Origin: Acuticoccus sediminis | GTDB taxonomy: Bacteria; Pseudomonadota; Alphaproteobacteria; Rhizobiales; Amorphaceae | Direction of reading: 5' to 3' | Assembly: GCF_003258595.1 (NCBI RefSeq) | Contig: NZ_QHHQ01000002.1 | Coordinates: 806,001 to 870,000 of the forward strand | Length of the DNA stretch: 64,000 nt | Shown here: piece by piece, positions 17,336 to 26,212 of the stretch | How positions within the stretch are numbered: the stretch's first letter is position 1 | Layout of the letters: every line of letters begins with the position of its first letter | The notes under the pieces: generated by a model | The model's database searches: none | Told to the model about the DNA's origin: nothing | What the model saw: only the letters and a program-made list of their open reading frames with translations | Program-made: the position numbers and the translations under genes

Positions 17336-18835
17336 TCAGTCCTGCCAGCTCATGCGGTTGAGGAAGAGGCTCTCGTTGGCCGTCGGCGTCCACTCCAGCG
17401 CGGCGTTCGCGCCGTAGAGGGCGGCCGCCTGGTAGAGCGGCAGGATCGCCACCTCGTCCTTCACGATCTGATGCACCTTCCCGTAGGCGGCGAGGCGGAC
17501 CTCGTCGTCGAGCGAGGAGCGGGCCTCGTCCAGCAGGGCGTCCACCTCCGGGTTCTGGTAGCGAGACCAGGACGACGAGGAGTGCAGCAGCGGGTACATG
17601 ATGCCGTCCGCGTCCTGGCAGGCGCAGGACCAGCGGCCGAAGGAGATCTGCGGGCGGTTCGCCACCTCCGGGCTGCGGGCCTTGCCGAGATAGGTCGACA
17701 TGTCGGTGAGGCTGATCTCGACGTCGATGCCGACGTCCGACAGCATCTGCTGCACCGCCTGGACGATGCGCTGGTCGTAGACCGGCGCGGTGTCGAAGGT
17801 GACGGCCGTCCCGGCCGCGCCCGCCTCGGCGATCAGCGCCTCGGCCTTCTCCGGGTCGTACGGATAGGGCTCGATGCCGTCGACCCAGCCGAAGTGCGCC
17901 GGCGAGGCGAGCTCGCCGACGGGAGTCTCGCCGCCCTGCAGCAGGCCTTCGGTGATGCCTTCCTTGTCGAGCGCGTAGGCCATCGCCTTGCGCAGGTCCG
18001 GGTTGTCGAACGGCGGCTTCATCGTGTTGAGGCCGAGGAAGGCGACGCGTTCGGTCAGCACGGTGAGCGGCTTCACGCGCGGGTCCGTCTCAAGCTCTCG
18101 CGCCTGGTCGGAGTCGAGACTGACGACGAGGTCGGCGGTCCCGGCCTTGAGGTCCGCGACGCGGGTCGCCCCGTCCGGCACGGCGCGGAACAGCGCCGTC
18201 TGGAAGACGCCGGGCTCGCCCCAGTAGTCGTCGTTCTTGGCGAGGGTGACGCTGACGCCGCGCTGCCACTCGCCGAACGCGTACGGGCCGGAGCCGACCG
18301 GCGCGAGGTTGAACGCGTCGTTGCCGACCTCCTCCACCACGTGCTTGGGCACGATGGAGAGCTTCACGAGCTGGGCGAGGAGGACGGGATAGGGACCGTC
18401 CGTCGTCAGGACGACGGTGTGCCCGTCCTCCGCCTTCGCGCCGATGATCTTGTTGAACTGGCCGAGCTGCGGGCTGCCGAACCCGGGATCGGTGATCCGC
18501 GCTACCGAGAACACGACGTCGTCGGCGGTCAGCGGGGTGCCGTCATGGAAGACGATGTCGTCGCGCAGGGTGAAGCGGACCTCGGTGTCGGACACCTGCT
18601 CCCACTCCGTCGCCACCTGCGGGATGATCTCACCCGCGTCGTCGCGGGTGACCATGTTGTCGAAGATGTTCCGGTAGACGTAGTAGCTGTCCGGATTCCA
18701 CTGGCCGTGGGGATCGAGCGAGGACGGCTCGTTCACGAGGTCGATCGTGATCGTGTCCTTGGCCTGGGCGAGGGCGCCCGTGGCCGTGATGGCGGTGAGG
18801 GCCAGCGCGGCGAGGCCCGTGACGAAGCGGTTCAT
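17336..18835 (-). CDS. ABC transporter substrate-binding protein, SBP family 5 (copy 1)
   Basis: A 499-residue extracytoplasmic solute-binding protein. The signal peptide is MNRFVTGLAALALTAITATGALA with cleavage near AQA. The SBP_bac_5 landmarks are NEPSSLDPHGQWNPDSYY, FTLRDDIVFHDGTPLTADDVV and VGSGPYAFGEW. Two cysteines sit close together in the unusual segment RWSCACQDADGIMYPLLHS. It is a tandem paralogue of the gene at 18862-20370, with long identical stretches at protein and DNA level. The 26-nt gap and shared strand make both part of the GntR-led operon. The ligand is unknown. Confidence 0.92.
   Translation of the reverse strand: MNRFVTGLAALALTAITATGALAQAKDTITIDLVNEPSSLDPHGQWNPDSYYVYRNIFDNMVTRDDAGEIIPQVATEWEQVSDTEVRFTLRDDIVFHDGTPLTADDVVFSVARITDPGFGSPQLGQFNKIIGAKAEDGHTVVLTTDGPYPVLLAQLVKLSIVPKHVVEEVGNDAFNLAPVGSGPYAFGEWQRGVSVTLAKNDDYWGEPGVFQTALFRAVPDGATRVADLKAGTADLVVSLDSDQARELETDPRVKPLTVLTERVAFLGLNTMKPPFDNPDLRKAMAYALDKEGITEGLLQGGETPVGELASPAHFGWVDGIEPYPYDPEKAEALIAEAGAAGTAVTFDTAPVYDQRIVQAVQQMLSDVGIDVEISLTDMSTYLGKARSPEVANRPQISFGRWSCACQDADGIMYPLLHSSSSWSRYQNPEVDALLDEARSSLDDEVRLAAYGKVHQIVKDEVAILPLYQAAALYGANAALEWTPTANESLFLNRMSWQD
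18626..18703. repeat. Direct repeat, copy within SBP gene 1
   Basis: This 78-bp stretch matches 20152-20229 with one difference (T versus C). It lies in the N-terminal coding part of the two tandem binding-protein genes and marks their recent common origin or gene conversion. Recombination between the copies would fuse the two genes in frame. Confidence 0.9.
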
Positions 18836-18861
18836 GCGTCGATCCCTTCCAGTTGACGGGC

Positions 18862-20370
18862 CTATTCGCCCCAACCCATGCGGTTCAGGAACATGCTCTC
18901 GTTCGCGGTCGGCTGCCACTTCAGATTGGCGGCGCCGCCGTAGATGATCGCCGCCTGGTAGAGCGGGATGATCGGCACGTCTTCCTTCACCTTCTCGTGG
19001 AGCGCCTTGTAGGCGTCGAGGCGGGTCTCCTCGTCGAGGGAGGAGCGGCCGGTCTCCAGCAGCTCGTCGACGTCCGGGGAGGACCAGCGCGACCAGGACT
19101 GGCCGGAGTGGAGCAGCGGGAACATGATCCCGTCGGCGTCCTGGCAGGCGCACGACCAGCGGCTGAAGGTCAGCATCGGGGCGTCCTCGTTGCTGACCTG
19201 CTGGTTCTTCAGCCACGTCGCCATGTCGGTCATCTCGATCTCGACGTTGAGGCCGACGTCGGTCAGCATCTGCTGGATCGCCTGCACGATGCGCTGGTCG
19301 AACACCGGAGAGGTGGCGAGCTTCATCGGCGTTCCGGCCGCCTCGCCGACCTCGGCGATGAGGCGCTCGGCCTCCTCCGGGTCGTACGGGAAGGGCTCGA
19401 TGCCGTCGATCCAGCCGAACGCCGCCGGGGACACCAGCTCGCCGACCACGACCTCGCCGCCCGCGAGGATGCCGTCCACGATGCCTTCCTTGTCGATGGC
19501 GAGCGCGATGGCGCGGCGCATGCGCTCGTCATCGAGCGGCGGCTTGGTGGAGTTCAGCGCGAAGTAGCCGACACGTTCGGTCTGTACGATCAGCGGCTTG
19601 GCGCTGCCGGAGCCCTCGATCTGGGCGGCCTGGTCGCTGTCGAGCGTCACCACGAGGTCGGCGCTGCCGGCCTGGAGGTTGGCAAGGCGCGTTGCACCGT
19701 CCGGCACGGCACGGAAGATCGCCGTCTCGAAGACGCCGGGCTCGCCCCAGTAGTCCCCGTTCTTCGTGAGCGTGACGCTGACGCCGCGCCGCCATTCGGT
19801 GAACTTGTAGGGGCCGGAGCCGACCGGGTTCTGGTTGAAGGCGTCGTTGCCGACCTCCTCCACCACGTGCTTCGGCACGATGGAGAGCTTCACGAGCTGC
19901 GGCAGCAGGACCGGGTAGGGGCCGTCGGTGGTGAGCACGACGGTGTGCTCGTCCTCCGCCTCGGCGCCGGTGATCTTGTTGAACTGGCCGAGCTGCGGGC
20001 TCGCGAACTCCGGATCGGTGATGCGCTCGATGGAGTAGACGACGTCCTCCGCCGTCAGCGGCTCGCCGTCGTGGAAGACGATGTCGTCACGCAGGTGGAA
20101 GCGGACTTGCGTGTCGGAGATCCGCTCCCAGTCGGTCGCGACCTGCGGGACGATCTCACCCGCGTCGTCGCGGGTGACCATGTTGTCGAAGACGTTCCGG
20201 TAGACGTAGTAGCTGTCCGGATTCCACTGCCCGTGCGGGTCGAGAGAGGACGGCTCGTTCACGAGGTCGATCGTGATGGTGTCCTTCTCCTGCGCCACGG
20301 CGGCGCCGGGCAGGGCGAGGCTGACCGCGACGAGCGCGGCAAGACTTAGACGTCGCGTGATGGAGACCAA
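18862..20370 (-). CDS. ABC transporter substrate-binding protein, SBP family 5 (copy 2)
   Basis: A 502-residue paralogue of the neighbouring copy 1. It starts at TTG 20370, preceded by AAAGGGAG at the right spacing; no ATG or GTG gives the signal peptide SITRRLSLAALVAVSLALPGAAVA. The mature protein repeats the family-5 landmarks and keeps the paired cysteines in RWSCACQDADGIMFPLLHS. Differences cluster in the C-terminal lobe (WLKNQQVSNEDAPM versus YLGKARSPEVANRP), so the copies may bind related but distinct ligands. Its start lies inside the end of the GntR gene (25-nt overlap), coupling regulator and transporter expression. Confidence 0.9.
   Translation of the reverse strand: MVSITRRLSLAALVAVSLALPGAAVAQEKDTITIDLVNEPSSLDPHGQWNPDSYYVYRNVFDNMVTRDDAGEIVPQVATDWERISDTQVRFHLRDDIVFHDGEPLTAEDVVYSIERITDPEFASPQLGQFNKITGAEAEDEHTVVLTTDGPYPVLLPQLVKLSIVPKHVVEEVGNDAFNQNPVGSGPYKFTEWRRGVSVTLTKNGDYWGEPGVFETAIFRAVPDGATRLANLQAGSADLVVTLDSDQAAQIEGSGSAKPLIVQTERVGYFALNSTKPPLDDERMRRAIALAIDKEGIVDGILAGGEVVVGELVSPAAFGWIDGIEPFPYDPEEAERLIAEVGEAAGTPMKLATSPVFDQRIVQAIQQMLTDVGLNVEIEMTDMATWLKNQQVSNEDAPMLTFSRWSCACQDADGIMFPLLHSGQSWSRWSSPDVDELLETGRSSLDEETRLDAYKALHEKVKEDVPIIPLYQAAIIYGGAANLKWQPTANESMFLNRMGWGE
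20152..20229. repeat. Direct repeat, copy within SBP gene 2
   Basis: Partner of 18626-18703: 77 of 78 bases are the same. Outside this block the two genes are clearly alike but more diverged, so either selection on this region or local gene conversion has kept it uniform. Confidence 0.9.
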
Positions 20371-21131
20371 GCGCTTGCTCCCTTTGTGGTGGTGGCGGTT
20401 TGTGCGGACGCCGCGCCCTTGCGGCGGCCGGAGGGCGACGGCGGCGGGCTGATCGCGCCGTCGTGCGCGGCGAGCGCCGCGAGGACGCTCCGCTCGAACC
20501 CGGCAACGGCCTTGAGGATTTGCCGCCGGGCGGCCGCCGCATCGTGCGCCGCGATGGCGGCGGCGAGAGGGCGGCGGTCGGCGATCTCGATCACGGCGCC
20601 CGATCTGGCGAGGGTGCGGGCGAGGCGTTCGGTGTGGTCCCAGGCCTCGCCCAGCCAGCGCCGTCGCAACGGGCCGAGCCGGCTCGCCAGTGCGTCGAGG
20701 AGCTGACGGTCCGCCGTGGCCGCGGCCTCGCGGGCGTTCGGCTCGGCGCGTCTGCCGAGGGCGGCGCCGAGCTCGGCGAGGTCGGCGACCCTCGCGACGT
20801 CGGCGCCGGCGACGCCGGCAAGGTCCGGCTCCAGCGTGCGGCGCGCGGCGATCACCTCGCCGGCGGTGGCCCCGGTGATGGGTCGCGCGCGCCATCCATG
20901 GCGCGGCAGCGCCTCCACGAAGCCTGCCGCTTCCAGCTTGAAGAGGCCCGCGCGGACGCCGGCCCGGTCCAGTCCGAAGCGCGTCATCAGCGACTGTTCG
21001 GCGACGATCTCGCCGGGCAGGACCTCGCACGTGACGAGGGCTTTGCGCAGCCGCTCCTCTGCGAACTCCCGTTTGGAGACGGGTCCCGGAGGCAGCGCCG
21101 CGGGGGCGAAGGGCGGGTTATGATCAAGCAC
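20346..21131 (-). CDS. GntR family transcriptional regulator (FadR-like)
   Basis: A 261-residue regulator. The winged helix is at about residues 18-82 (AEERLRKALVTCEVLPGEIVAEQSLMTRFGLDRAGVRAGLFKLEAAGFVEALPRHGWRARP, split here by family positions LPGE and GL), followed by an all-helical ligand domain rich in alanine and arginine. The C-terminal tail is proline/serine-rich and overlaps the next gene. It is first in the minus-strand operon that runs to 9961, so it most likely controls that operon in response to the imported substrate. Confidence 0.85.
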   Translation of the reverse strand: MLDHNPPFAPAALPPGPVSKREFAEERLRKALVTCEVLPGEIVAEQSLMTRFGLDRAGVRAGLFKLEAAGFVEALPRHGWRARPITGATAGEVIAARRTLEPDLAGVAGADVARVADLAELGAALGRRAEPNAREAAATADRQLLDALASRLGPLRRRWLGEAWDHTERLARTLARSGAVIEIADRRPLAAAIAAHDAAAARRQILKAVAGFERSVLAALAAHDGAISPPPSPSGRRKGAASAQTATTTKGASAWSPSRDV

Positions 21132-21614
21132 GTTGAGATCTTACAGACGGAAATTAAGATGGCACAAGCCAGTCTTTGAGGCACCCCTGCACCAATCCTG
21201 TGCGCCCCCGCCGAGCGGCGCGAGAGGCAGGGGCCGCCCATCGCCACAGTCGGGTCGTGAGGAGTTTCGGCGCGGCGCGCCGGGCGTCCCGCCGCTCCGC
21301 GGCTGACGAACTCACCGGCGTGGAGAGAGGGGCTTCGCTGCGGCCGCGACGGATGCCGCGCATCGGAGATCAGGATCGCCGGTGCTCATTCGTCCGATCG
21401 GCTCGGCGACGGGCCCGGATGCCGAACCGGCAGCGCGGGAGTAGCGGCGCGCGGGCGCGGTAAGTCTGGCCCGTCGAACGGATCGGCGGGCGTGCCCCAT
21501 GCGTCGTGGGCACGACCGCGCTGGCGGGCGGCCGTAGCGCCGGCCCTGTCCGCTGCACGCCATCCCGCCCGCCCGTCCCCCTCGCGGCGTGGGCGGCTGA
21601 CGACGGGGGCGCCG
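21132..21614. other. Intergenic region upstream of the GntR-led operon
   Basis: A 483-bp stretch between the LysR stop and the GntR start. Nearest the GntR gene it is A+T-richer (around 21120-21175), as expected for the operon promoter. The remainder is GC-rich and holds only arginine-rich open frames that look non-coding. I see no RNA gene or repeat in it. Confidence 0.5.
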
Positions 21615-22577
21615 TCAGCTCTCTGCGGAGGGCGGGGCGAGGAGCGGGTCGGTGGTGCGGGCGAGCGTCGCGTGGATCATGTCGATGAAGCCGCGGGCGG
21701 CGGGCGTGGGCGGTCCGCTGCGGGGCGTCAGGAACGACGCGCGGTAGGGGATCGACGGCGCGAACCGCCGGGCCTCGATCCCGCGCCCGAGCTGGTGGAC
21801 GATCGGGAACGGGTTCACCAGCGCGACGCCGAGCCCCTCGCGCACGAACTCCACCGCCGATACCGTCGTCGCCGTCTCGATCACGAATCGGCGGCGTACG
21901 CCCGCGCGCTCGAACACGCGGTCCATCGCGGCGCGGCCGGAATGGCGGCGGGTGAGCGCCACGAAGGGCTGACCCTCGAGGTCCTCCGGGCGGATCACCT
22001 GGCGCGCGGCGAGCGGATGTCCCGCGGGCAGGACGCAGATGGCCTCCGTCGCGATCAGCAGGTCCGCGCGCACGCCCTCGTGGGTGGGGACCGTGTCCGT
22101 CAGCCCGAGGTCGTGCCGCCCCTCGGCGATGGAGGAGACGAGCGCGTCCGAGGCGATCACGTCGAACGTCACATCGAGGCCCGGATTGTCGCGTACGAAG
22201 AGGGCGATGCGGCTCGGCAGGAAACGGTGCGCGATGGTCGGCGGCGCCGCGATTCTGAGCGTGCCCTCGTGCGACGGGACGTCGGCGGCGCGGTTCTCGA
22301 TGCGTGCCAGCGCGGCGAAGACCGGGCCGAGCTCGTCGGCGATCGCGAGGGCGTCCTGCGTGGGCGTGAGGCGGCCGCCGGTGCGCGCGAAGAGCCGCCG
22401 GCCGAGCTGGTTTTCGAGGCTGGCGAGCGCGCGCGAGACCGCCGGCTGCGACAGGCCGAGGCGTTGCGCGGCCACCGTCGTCTTGCCCGCCTCGACCAGG
22501 GCGCGCAACACTTCGAGTTCGCGCAGCGTCACGCTGCTGCGTGCGCCCGATGCCTCATCCCGCGCCAAGTCTTGCAT
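21615..22577 (-). CDS. LysR family transcriptional regulator
   Basis: A 320-residue LTTR. The DNA-binding helix-turn-helix is TVAAQRLGLSQPAVSRALASLENQLG (about residues 34-59). It is followed by an effector domain with PSRIALFVRDNPGLDVTFDV and the strand AICVLPAGHPLA, seen in NocR/OccR-like regulators of opine and amino-acid uptake. It is divergent from the ABC system at 22696-29628. A textbook T-N11-A palindrome lies five bases before its start codon, so autoregulation and control of the transporter are expected. Confidence 0.92.
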   Translation of the reverse strand: MQDLARDEASGARSSVTLRELEVLRALVEAGKTTVAAQRLGLSQPAVSRALASLENQLGRRLFARTGGRLTPTQDALAIADELGPVFAALARIENRAADVPSHEGTLRIAAPPTIAHRFLPSRIALFVRDNPGLDVTFDVIASDALVSSIAEGRHDLGLTDTVPTHEGVRADLLIATEAICVLPAGHPLAARQVIRPEDLEGQPFVALTRRHSGRAAMDRVFERAGVRRRFVIETATTVSAVEFVREGLGVALVNPFPIVHQLGRGIEARRFAPSIPYRASFLTPRSGPPTPAARGFIDMIHATLARTTDPLLAPPSAES

Positions 22578-22581
22578 GGTC

Positions 22582-22598
22582 TATGCGCAAGCCGCATA
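22582..22598. promoter_or_regulatory. LysR-type operator (T-N11-A)
   Basis: TATGCG-CAAGC-CGCATA is a perfect inverted repeat. Within it T-GCGCAAGCCGC-A matches the T-N11-A LysR box. A related half-site, GCATAAT, follows at about 22626, giving the usual recognition-site plus activation-site layout ahead of the binding-protein gene start at 22696. Placement immediately upstream of the lysR start codon fits autorepression. Confidence 0.65.
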
Positions 22599-22695
22599 AG
22601 AATTCGTTGTTGACATTCCAATAGCGCATAATAGCCTCCCTCACAACTCGAAGATCAATTGCGCGGGGCGCATCGCCTCGTTCGGGAGAGGGCAG

Positions 22696-24291
22696 ATGAA
22701 AAGACTGGCGCTCGCCGGCCTCCTTGCGGCAACGGCGCTCAACCCGGCATTTGCAGATACGCTGACGGTCGGCCTGAAGTCGGAGCCGACGGCGATGGAT
22801 CCGCAATTCCACAACCTCGCCACCAACACGCAGGTCCTGCTGAACATCTTCCAGGGGCTGACGCGCCAGGACGCGGTGCAGAAGATCGAGCCGAGCCTCG
22901 CCACCGAGTGGGAGGCCGTGGACGACACGACCTGGCGCTTCACGCTGCGCGACGGCGTGAAGTTCCACAACGGGTCGGACTTCACCGCGCGCGACGTGAT
23001 CTACACCTACTGCCGCGTCCCGCTGGTTCAGAACTCGCCGTCCTCCTACACGATCTTCACCGGCGGCTTCGCCGACGTGACGGCCGAGGACGACCATACC
23101 GTCATCATCAAGACCGCGGCGAAGAACCCGCTGCTGCCGGTGGAGCTGTCCAACCTGCCGATCGTTTCCGCCGACGCGCTCGGCGCCGAGGAGACCGTCA
23201 CCTACGCTCCGGGCGGCGAATGCACCGGCATGGGGACCGTGCCGCAGTCCGGCGACTTCAACGACCCGAAGATCGCCGCCGGCACCGGCCCCTACAAGCT
23301 CGAGGAATTCACCCGCGGCACCCAGCTCACCCTCGCCCGCAACGAGGACTACTGGGGCGACAAGCCGGACTGGGAGAGCGTCGTCCTGCGGCCGATCACG
23401 TCCAACGGCCCGCGAGTCGCAGCCCTCCTCGCCGGCGACGTGATGGTCATCGAGTCACCGCCGATCCAGGACGTGGAGCGGATCGAGGGGGCCGGCTTCA
23501 CCATCGTCGACGCACTCTCCAACCGCATCATCTACCTCGCGATGCGCCAGGACACGGACGACGCGCCGTCGATCGAGGGCGCGGAGGGCAACCCGCTGCG
23601 CGACGCCAAGGTGCGTGAGGCGATCTCGCTCGCGGTCAACCGCGACGCCATCGCCGAGCGGATCATGGGCGGGTACGCCAAGCCGGCCGGAGAGCTCCTG
23701 CCGCCGCCGATGTTCGGCACGTCCGGCCGCGCGGTCGATGGCTACGACCCGAACAAGGCGAAGGAGCTGCTCGCCGACGCCGGCTACCCGGACGGCTTCT
23801 CCATCACCCTCGGCACGCCGAACGACCGCTACATCAACGACGAGCAGGTCGCCCAGGCCGTCGCGCAGATGCTGACGCGGATCGGCATCAAGACCTCGGT
23901 CGACGCGGTGACGGCGAGCCAGTTCTTCTCCCGCCGCAACAACCTCGAGTTCCCGATCTACCTCGCGGGCTGGGGGGCCTCGTCGGGCGAAATGTCCTCG
24001 CCGCTCAAGTCGCTGGTCGCGACCTACGACAAGGACGCGGGCATGGGCGTCACCAACGCCGGGCGCTACTCGAACCCGGACATGGACGAGACGCTGAAGG
24101 AGGCGATGGCCACCATCGACGACGAGAAGCGGGCCGAGCTGCTCGCCGAAGCCGAGACGATGGTGCTCGACGACTACGGCATCATCCCGCTCCACTACGA
24201 ACAGACCGTCTGGGCTCTGGCGCCCGGCCTCACCTATGAGCCGCGCGTCGATCAGTATACGCTGGCCTACGAGGTCAAGAAGGCCGAGTGA
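22696..24291 (+). CDS. ABC transporter substrate-binding protein, SBP family 5
   Basis: A 531-residue secreted binding protein with signal peptide MKRLALAGLLAATALNPAFA. Family-5 landmarks: GLKSEPTAMDPQFHN, FTLRDGVKFHNGSDFTARDV and GTGPYKLEEFTRG. Two extra cysteines (TYCRVP and GGECTGMG) could form a disulfide. GGGAGAGGG precedes the ATG. It is the first gene of a complete operon with two permeases, two ATPases and an M20 amidohydrolase; the divergent LysR is the likely activator. An amidated or N-acyl amino compound is a reasonable ligand given the hydrolase. Confidence 0.93.
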   Translation: MKRLALAGLLAATALNPAFADTLTVGLKSEPTAMDPQFHNLATNTQVLLNIFQGLTRQDAVQKIEPSLATEWEAVDDTTWRFTLRDGVKFHNGSDFTARDVIYTYCRVPLVQNSPSSYTIFTGGFADVTAEDDHTVIIKTAAKNPLLPVELSNLPIVSADALGAEETVTYAPGGECTGMGTVPQSGDFNDPKIAAGTGPYKLEEFTRGTQLTLARNEDYWGDKPDWESVVLRPITSNGPRVAALLAGDVMVIESPPIQDVERIEGAGFTIVDALSNRIIYLAMRQDTDDAPSIEGAEGNPLRDAKVREAISLAVNRDAIAERIMGGYAKPAGELLPPPMFGTSGRAVDGYDPNKAKELLADAGYPDGFSITLGTPNDRYINDEQVAQAVAQMLTRIGIKTSVDAVTASQFFSRRNNLEFPIYLAGWGASSGEMSSPLKSLVATYDKDAGMGVTNAGRYSNPDMDETLKEAMATIDDEKRAELLAEAETMVLDDYGIIPLHYEQTVWALAPGLTYEPRVDQYTLAYEVKKAE

Positions 24292-24299
24292 GGCTCTAG

Positions 24300-25277
24300 A
24301 TGATCGTCTACCTCGTCCGGCGGGTCGGGCAGAGCCTGTTCGCGATCGTGGCGATGGCGATCCTGGTGTTCGTCGGGGTCTATGCCATCGGCAACCCCGT
24401 CGACATCCTCATCAACCCCGAGGCCTCCCAGGCCGAGATCGCGGCGACCACCGCACGTCTCGGCCTCGACAAGCCGCTCTGGGAGCAGTTCCTCGTCTTT
24501 GCCGGGAACGCGCTGCAGGGCGATCTCGGCGACTCCTTCGTGTACGGCCGGCCGGCGGTGGAGATCATCCTCGACCGCCTGCCCGCGACCATGGAGCTCG
24601 CCTTCTTCGCGCTGATCCTGTCGGTCGGCATCGGCGTCCCGCTCGGCGTCATCGCCGGGCTGAAGCCGGACGGCATCGCGGGAAAGTCGATCATGGCCGG
24701 CTCCATCCTCGGCTTCTCGCTGCCGAACTTCTGGCAGGGCATGATCCTCATCCTCGTCTTCGCCGTGCTCCTCGGCTGGCTGCCGGCGGGCGGGCGCGGG
24801 GAGACGGTGGACGTCCTCGGCATCCGCGTCTCGTTCCTCACCTGGGACGGGCTGCGCCACCTCATCCTGCCGGCGATCAACCTCGCGCTCTTCAAGATGA
24901 GCCTCATCATCCGCCTCGCGAGAGCGAACACGCGCGAGGTGATGCTGCTCGACTACGTGAAGTTCGCCCGCGCCAAGGGGCTCAGCCACCGGCGCGTCGT
25001 CATGGTGCACATCCTGAAGAACATCATGATCCCGGTCGTCACCATCATCGGCCTGGAGCTCGGCTCCATGGTGGCCTTCGCCGTCGTCACCGAGACGGTG
25101 TTCGCCTGGCCTGGCATGGGCAAGCTCCTCATCGACTCCATCAACCTCCTCGACCGTCCGCTGATCGTCGCCTACCTCATGATGACGGTCGGGATCATCG
25201 TGACGATCAACCTCGTCGTCGACGTCTGCTACTCGCTGCTCGACCCGCGGGTGCGCCTGTCGGAGGCGAAGGGATGA
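24300..25277 (+). CDS. Dipeptide/oligopeptide ABC transporter permease, DppB type
   Basis: A 325-residue permease opening YLVRRVGQSLFAIVAMAILVFVGVYAIG in the DppB manner, with LGLDKPLWEQFLVF in the first periplasmic loop, the EAA motif DYVKFARAKGLSHRRVVMVHILKN around its invariant glycine, and the end VDVCYSLLDPRVRL. It begins eight bases after the binding-protein stop and overlaps the next permease by four bases. Confidence 0.93.
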   Translation: MIVYLVRRVGQSLFAIVAMAILVFVGVYAIGNPVDILINPEASQAEIAATTARLGLDKPLWEQFLVFAGNALQGDLGDSFVYGRPAVEIILDRLPATMELAFFALILSVGIGVPLGVIAGLKPDGIAGKSIMAGSILGFSLPNFWQGMILILVFAVLLGWLPAGGRGETVDVLGIRVSFLTWDGLRHLILPAINLALFKMSLIIRLARANTREVMLLDYVKFARAKGLSHRRVVMVHILKNIMIPVVTIIGLELGSMVAFAVVTETVFAWPGMGKLLIDSINLLDRPLIVAYLMMTVGIIVTINLVVDVCYSLLDPRVRLSEAKG

Positions 25278-26212
25278 GCGACGCCGCGGACCCGTTCGTC
25301 GCCGGCCTCGAGCCGGAGGTCGCCAAGCCGCTGAGCGTGCAGAGCCCGTTCGCCCGGGGCGTGCGCGACTTCTTCGAGGACAGGCTCGCCATCATCGGCC
25401 TGGTGCTGTTCGTCGCGATTGCGGCGGTGGCGATCGCGGCGCCCTGGATCGTGCCGCAGAACCCCTACGACCTCGCCCAGCTCGACATCATGGACGGCGG
25501 CCAGCCGCCCGGGTCGGAAAGCTTCATGACCGGCGGCACCTACTGGCTCGGCACCGACCTGCAGGGCCGGGACATGCTCTCCGCCATCGCCTACGGGCTG
25601 CGCATCTCGCTCCTGGTGGCGTTCGTCTCGCTCGGCTGCGCGATCACCATCGGCGTCGTCCTCGGCGTCGCGGCGGCCTACTTCGGCGGGCGGGTCGAGT
25701 CGGTCATCATGCGGGTGGTCGACCTGCAGCTCTCGTTTCCGGCGATCCTCATCGCGCTGATCCTGCTGGCGCTCTTCGGACGCGGGATCGACAAGGTGAT
25801 CATCGCCCTGGTGATCGTGCAGTGGGCCTACTACGCGCGCACGGTGCGCTCCTCGGCGATGGTGGAGCGGCGCAAGGACTACATCGACGCCGCGCGGGTG
25901 CTGGGCCTGTCGCACCGGCGGATCATGTTCCGCCACCTCCTCCCCAACTGCCTGCCGCCGCTGATCGTGGTGGCGACGGTGCAGATCGCGCAGGCCATCG
26001 CGCTGGAGGCGACGCTCTCCTTCCTCGGCGTCGGCGTGCCGATCACCGAGCCTTCGCTCGGGCTGCTGATCGCCAACGGGTACGACTACCTGCTGTCGGG
26101 ACGGTACTGGATCAGCGTCTTCCCGGGCGTGGCGCTGGTCTCGACGATCATCGCCATCAACCTCGTCGGCGACCGCCTTCGCGACCTCCTGAATCCGAGG
26201 CTCCAGCGATGA
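25274..26212 (+). CDS. Dipeptide/oligopeptide ABC transporter permease, DppC type
   Basis: A 312-residue permease. The N-terminal cytosolic stretch is followed by a transmembrane segment (about 41-63), then LGTDLQGRDMLSAIAYGLRIS, the DppC signature. The EAA motif DYIDAARVLGLSHRRIMFRHLLPN is clear, as are TLSFLGVGV and INLVGDRLRDLLNPR at the end. It pairs with the DppB-type gene upstream and overlaps the first ATPase start (ATGA). Confidence 0.93.
   Translation: MSDAADPFVAGLEPEVAKPLSVQSPFARGVRDFFEDRLAIIGLVLFVAIAAVAIAAPWIVPQNPYDLAQLDIMDGGQPPGSESFMTGGTYWLGTDLQGRDMLSAIAYGLRISLLVAFVSLGCAITIGVVLGVAAAYFGGRVESVIMRVVDLQLSFPAILIALILLALFGRGIDKVIIALVIVQWAYYARTVRSSAMVERRKDYIDAARVLGLSHRRIMFRHLLPNCLPPLIVVATVQIAQAIALEATLSFLGVGVPITEPSLGLLIANGYDYLLSGRYWISVFPGVALVSTIIAINLVGDRLRDLLNPRLQR

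Noticed and set aside
18862-20370. Possibility that the two tandem binding proteins are an assembly duplication
   Set aside because: The copies differ throughout except in one 78-bp block, have different signal peptides and start codons, and their C-terminal lobes diverge, so they are real separate genes.
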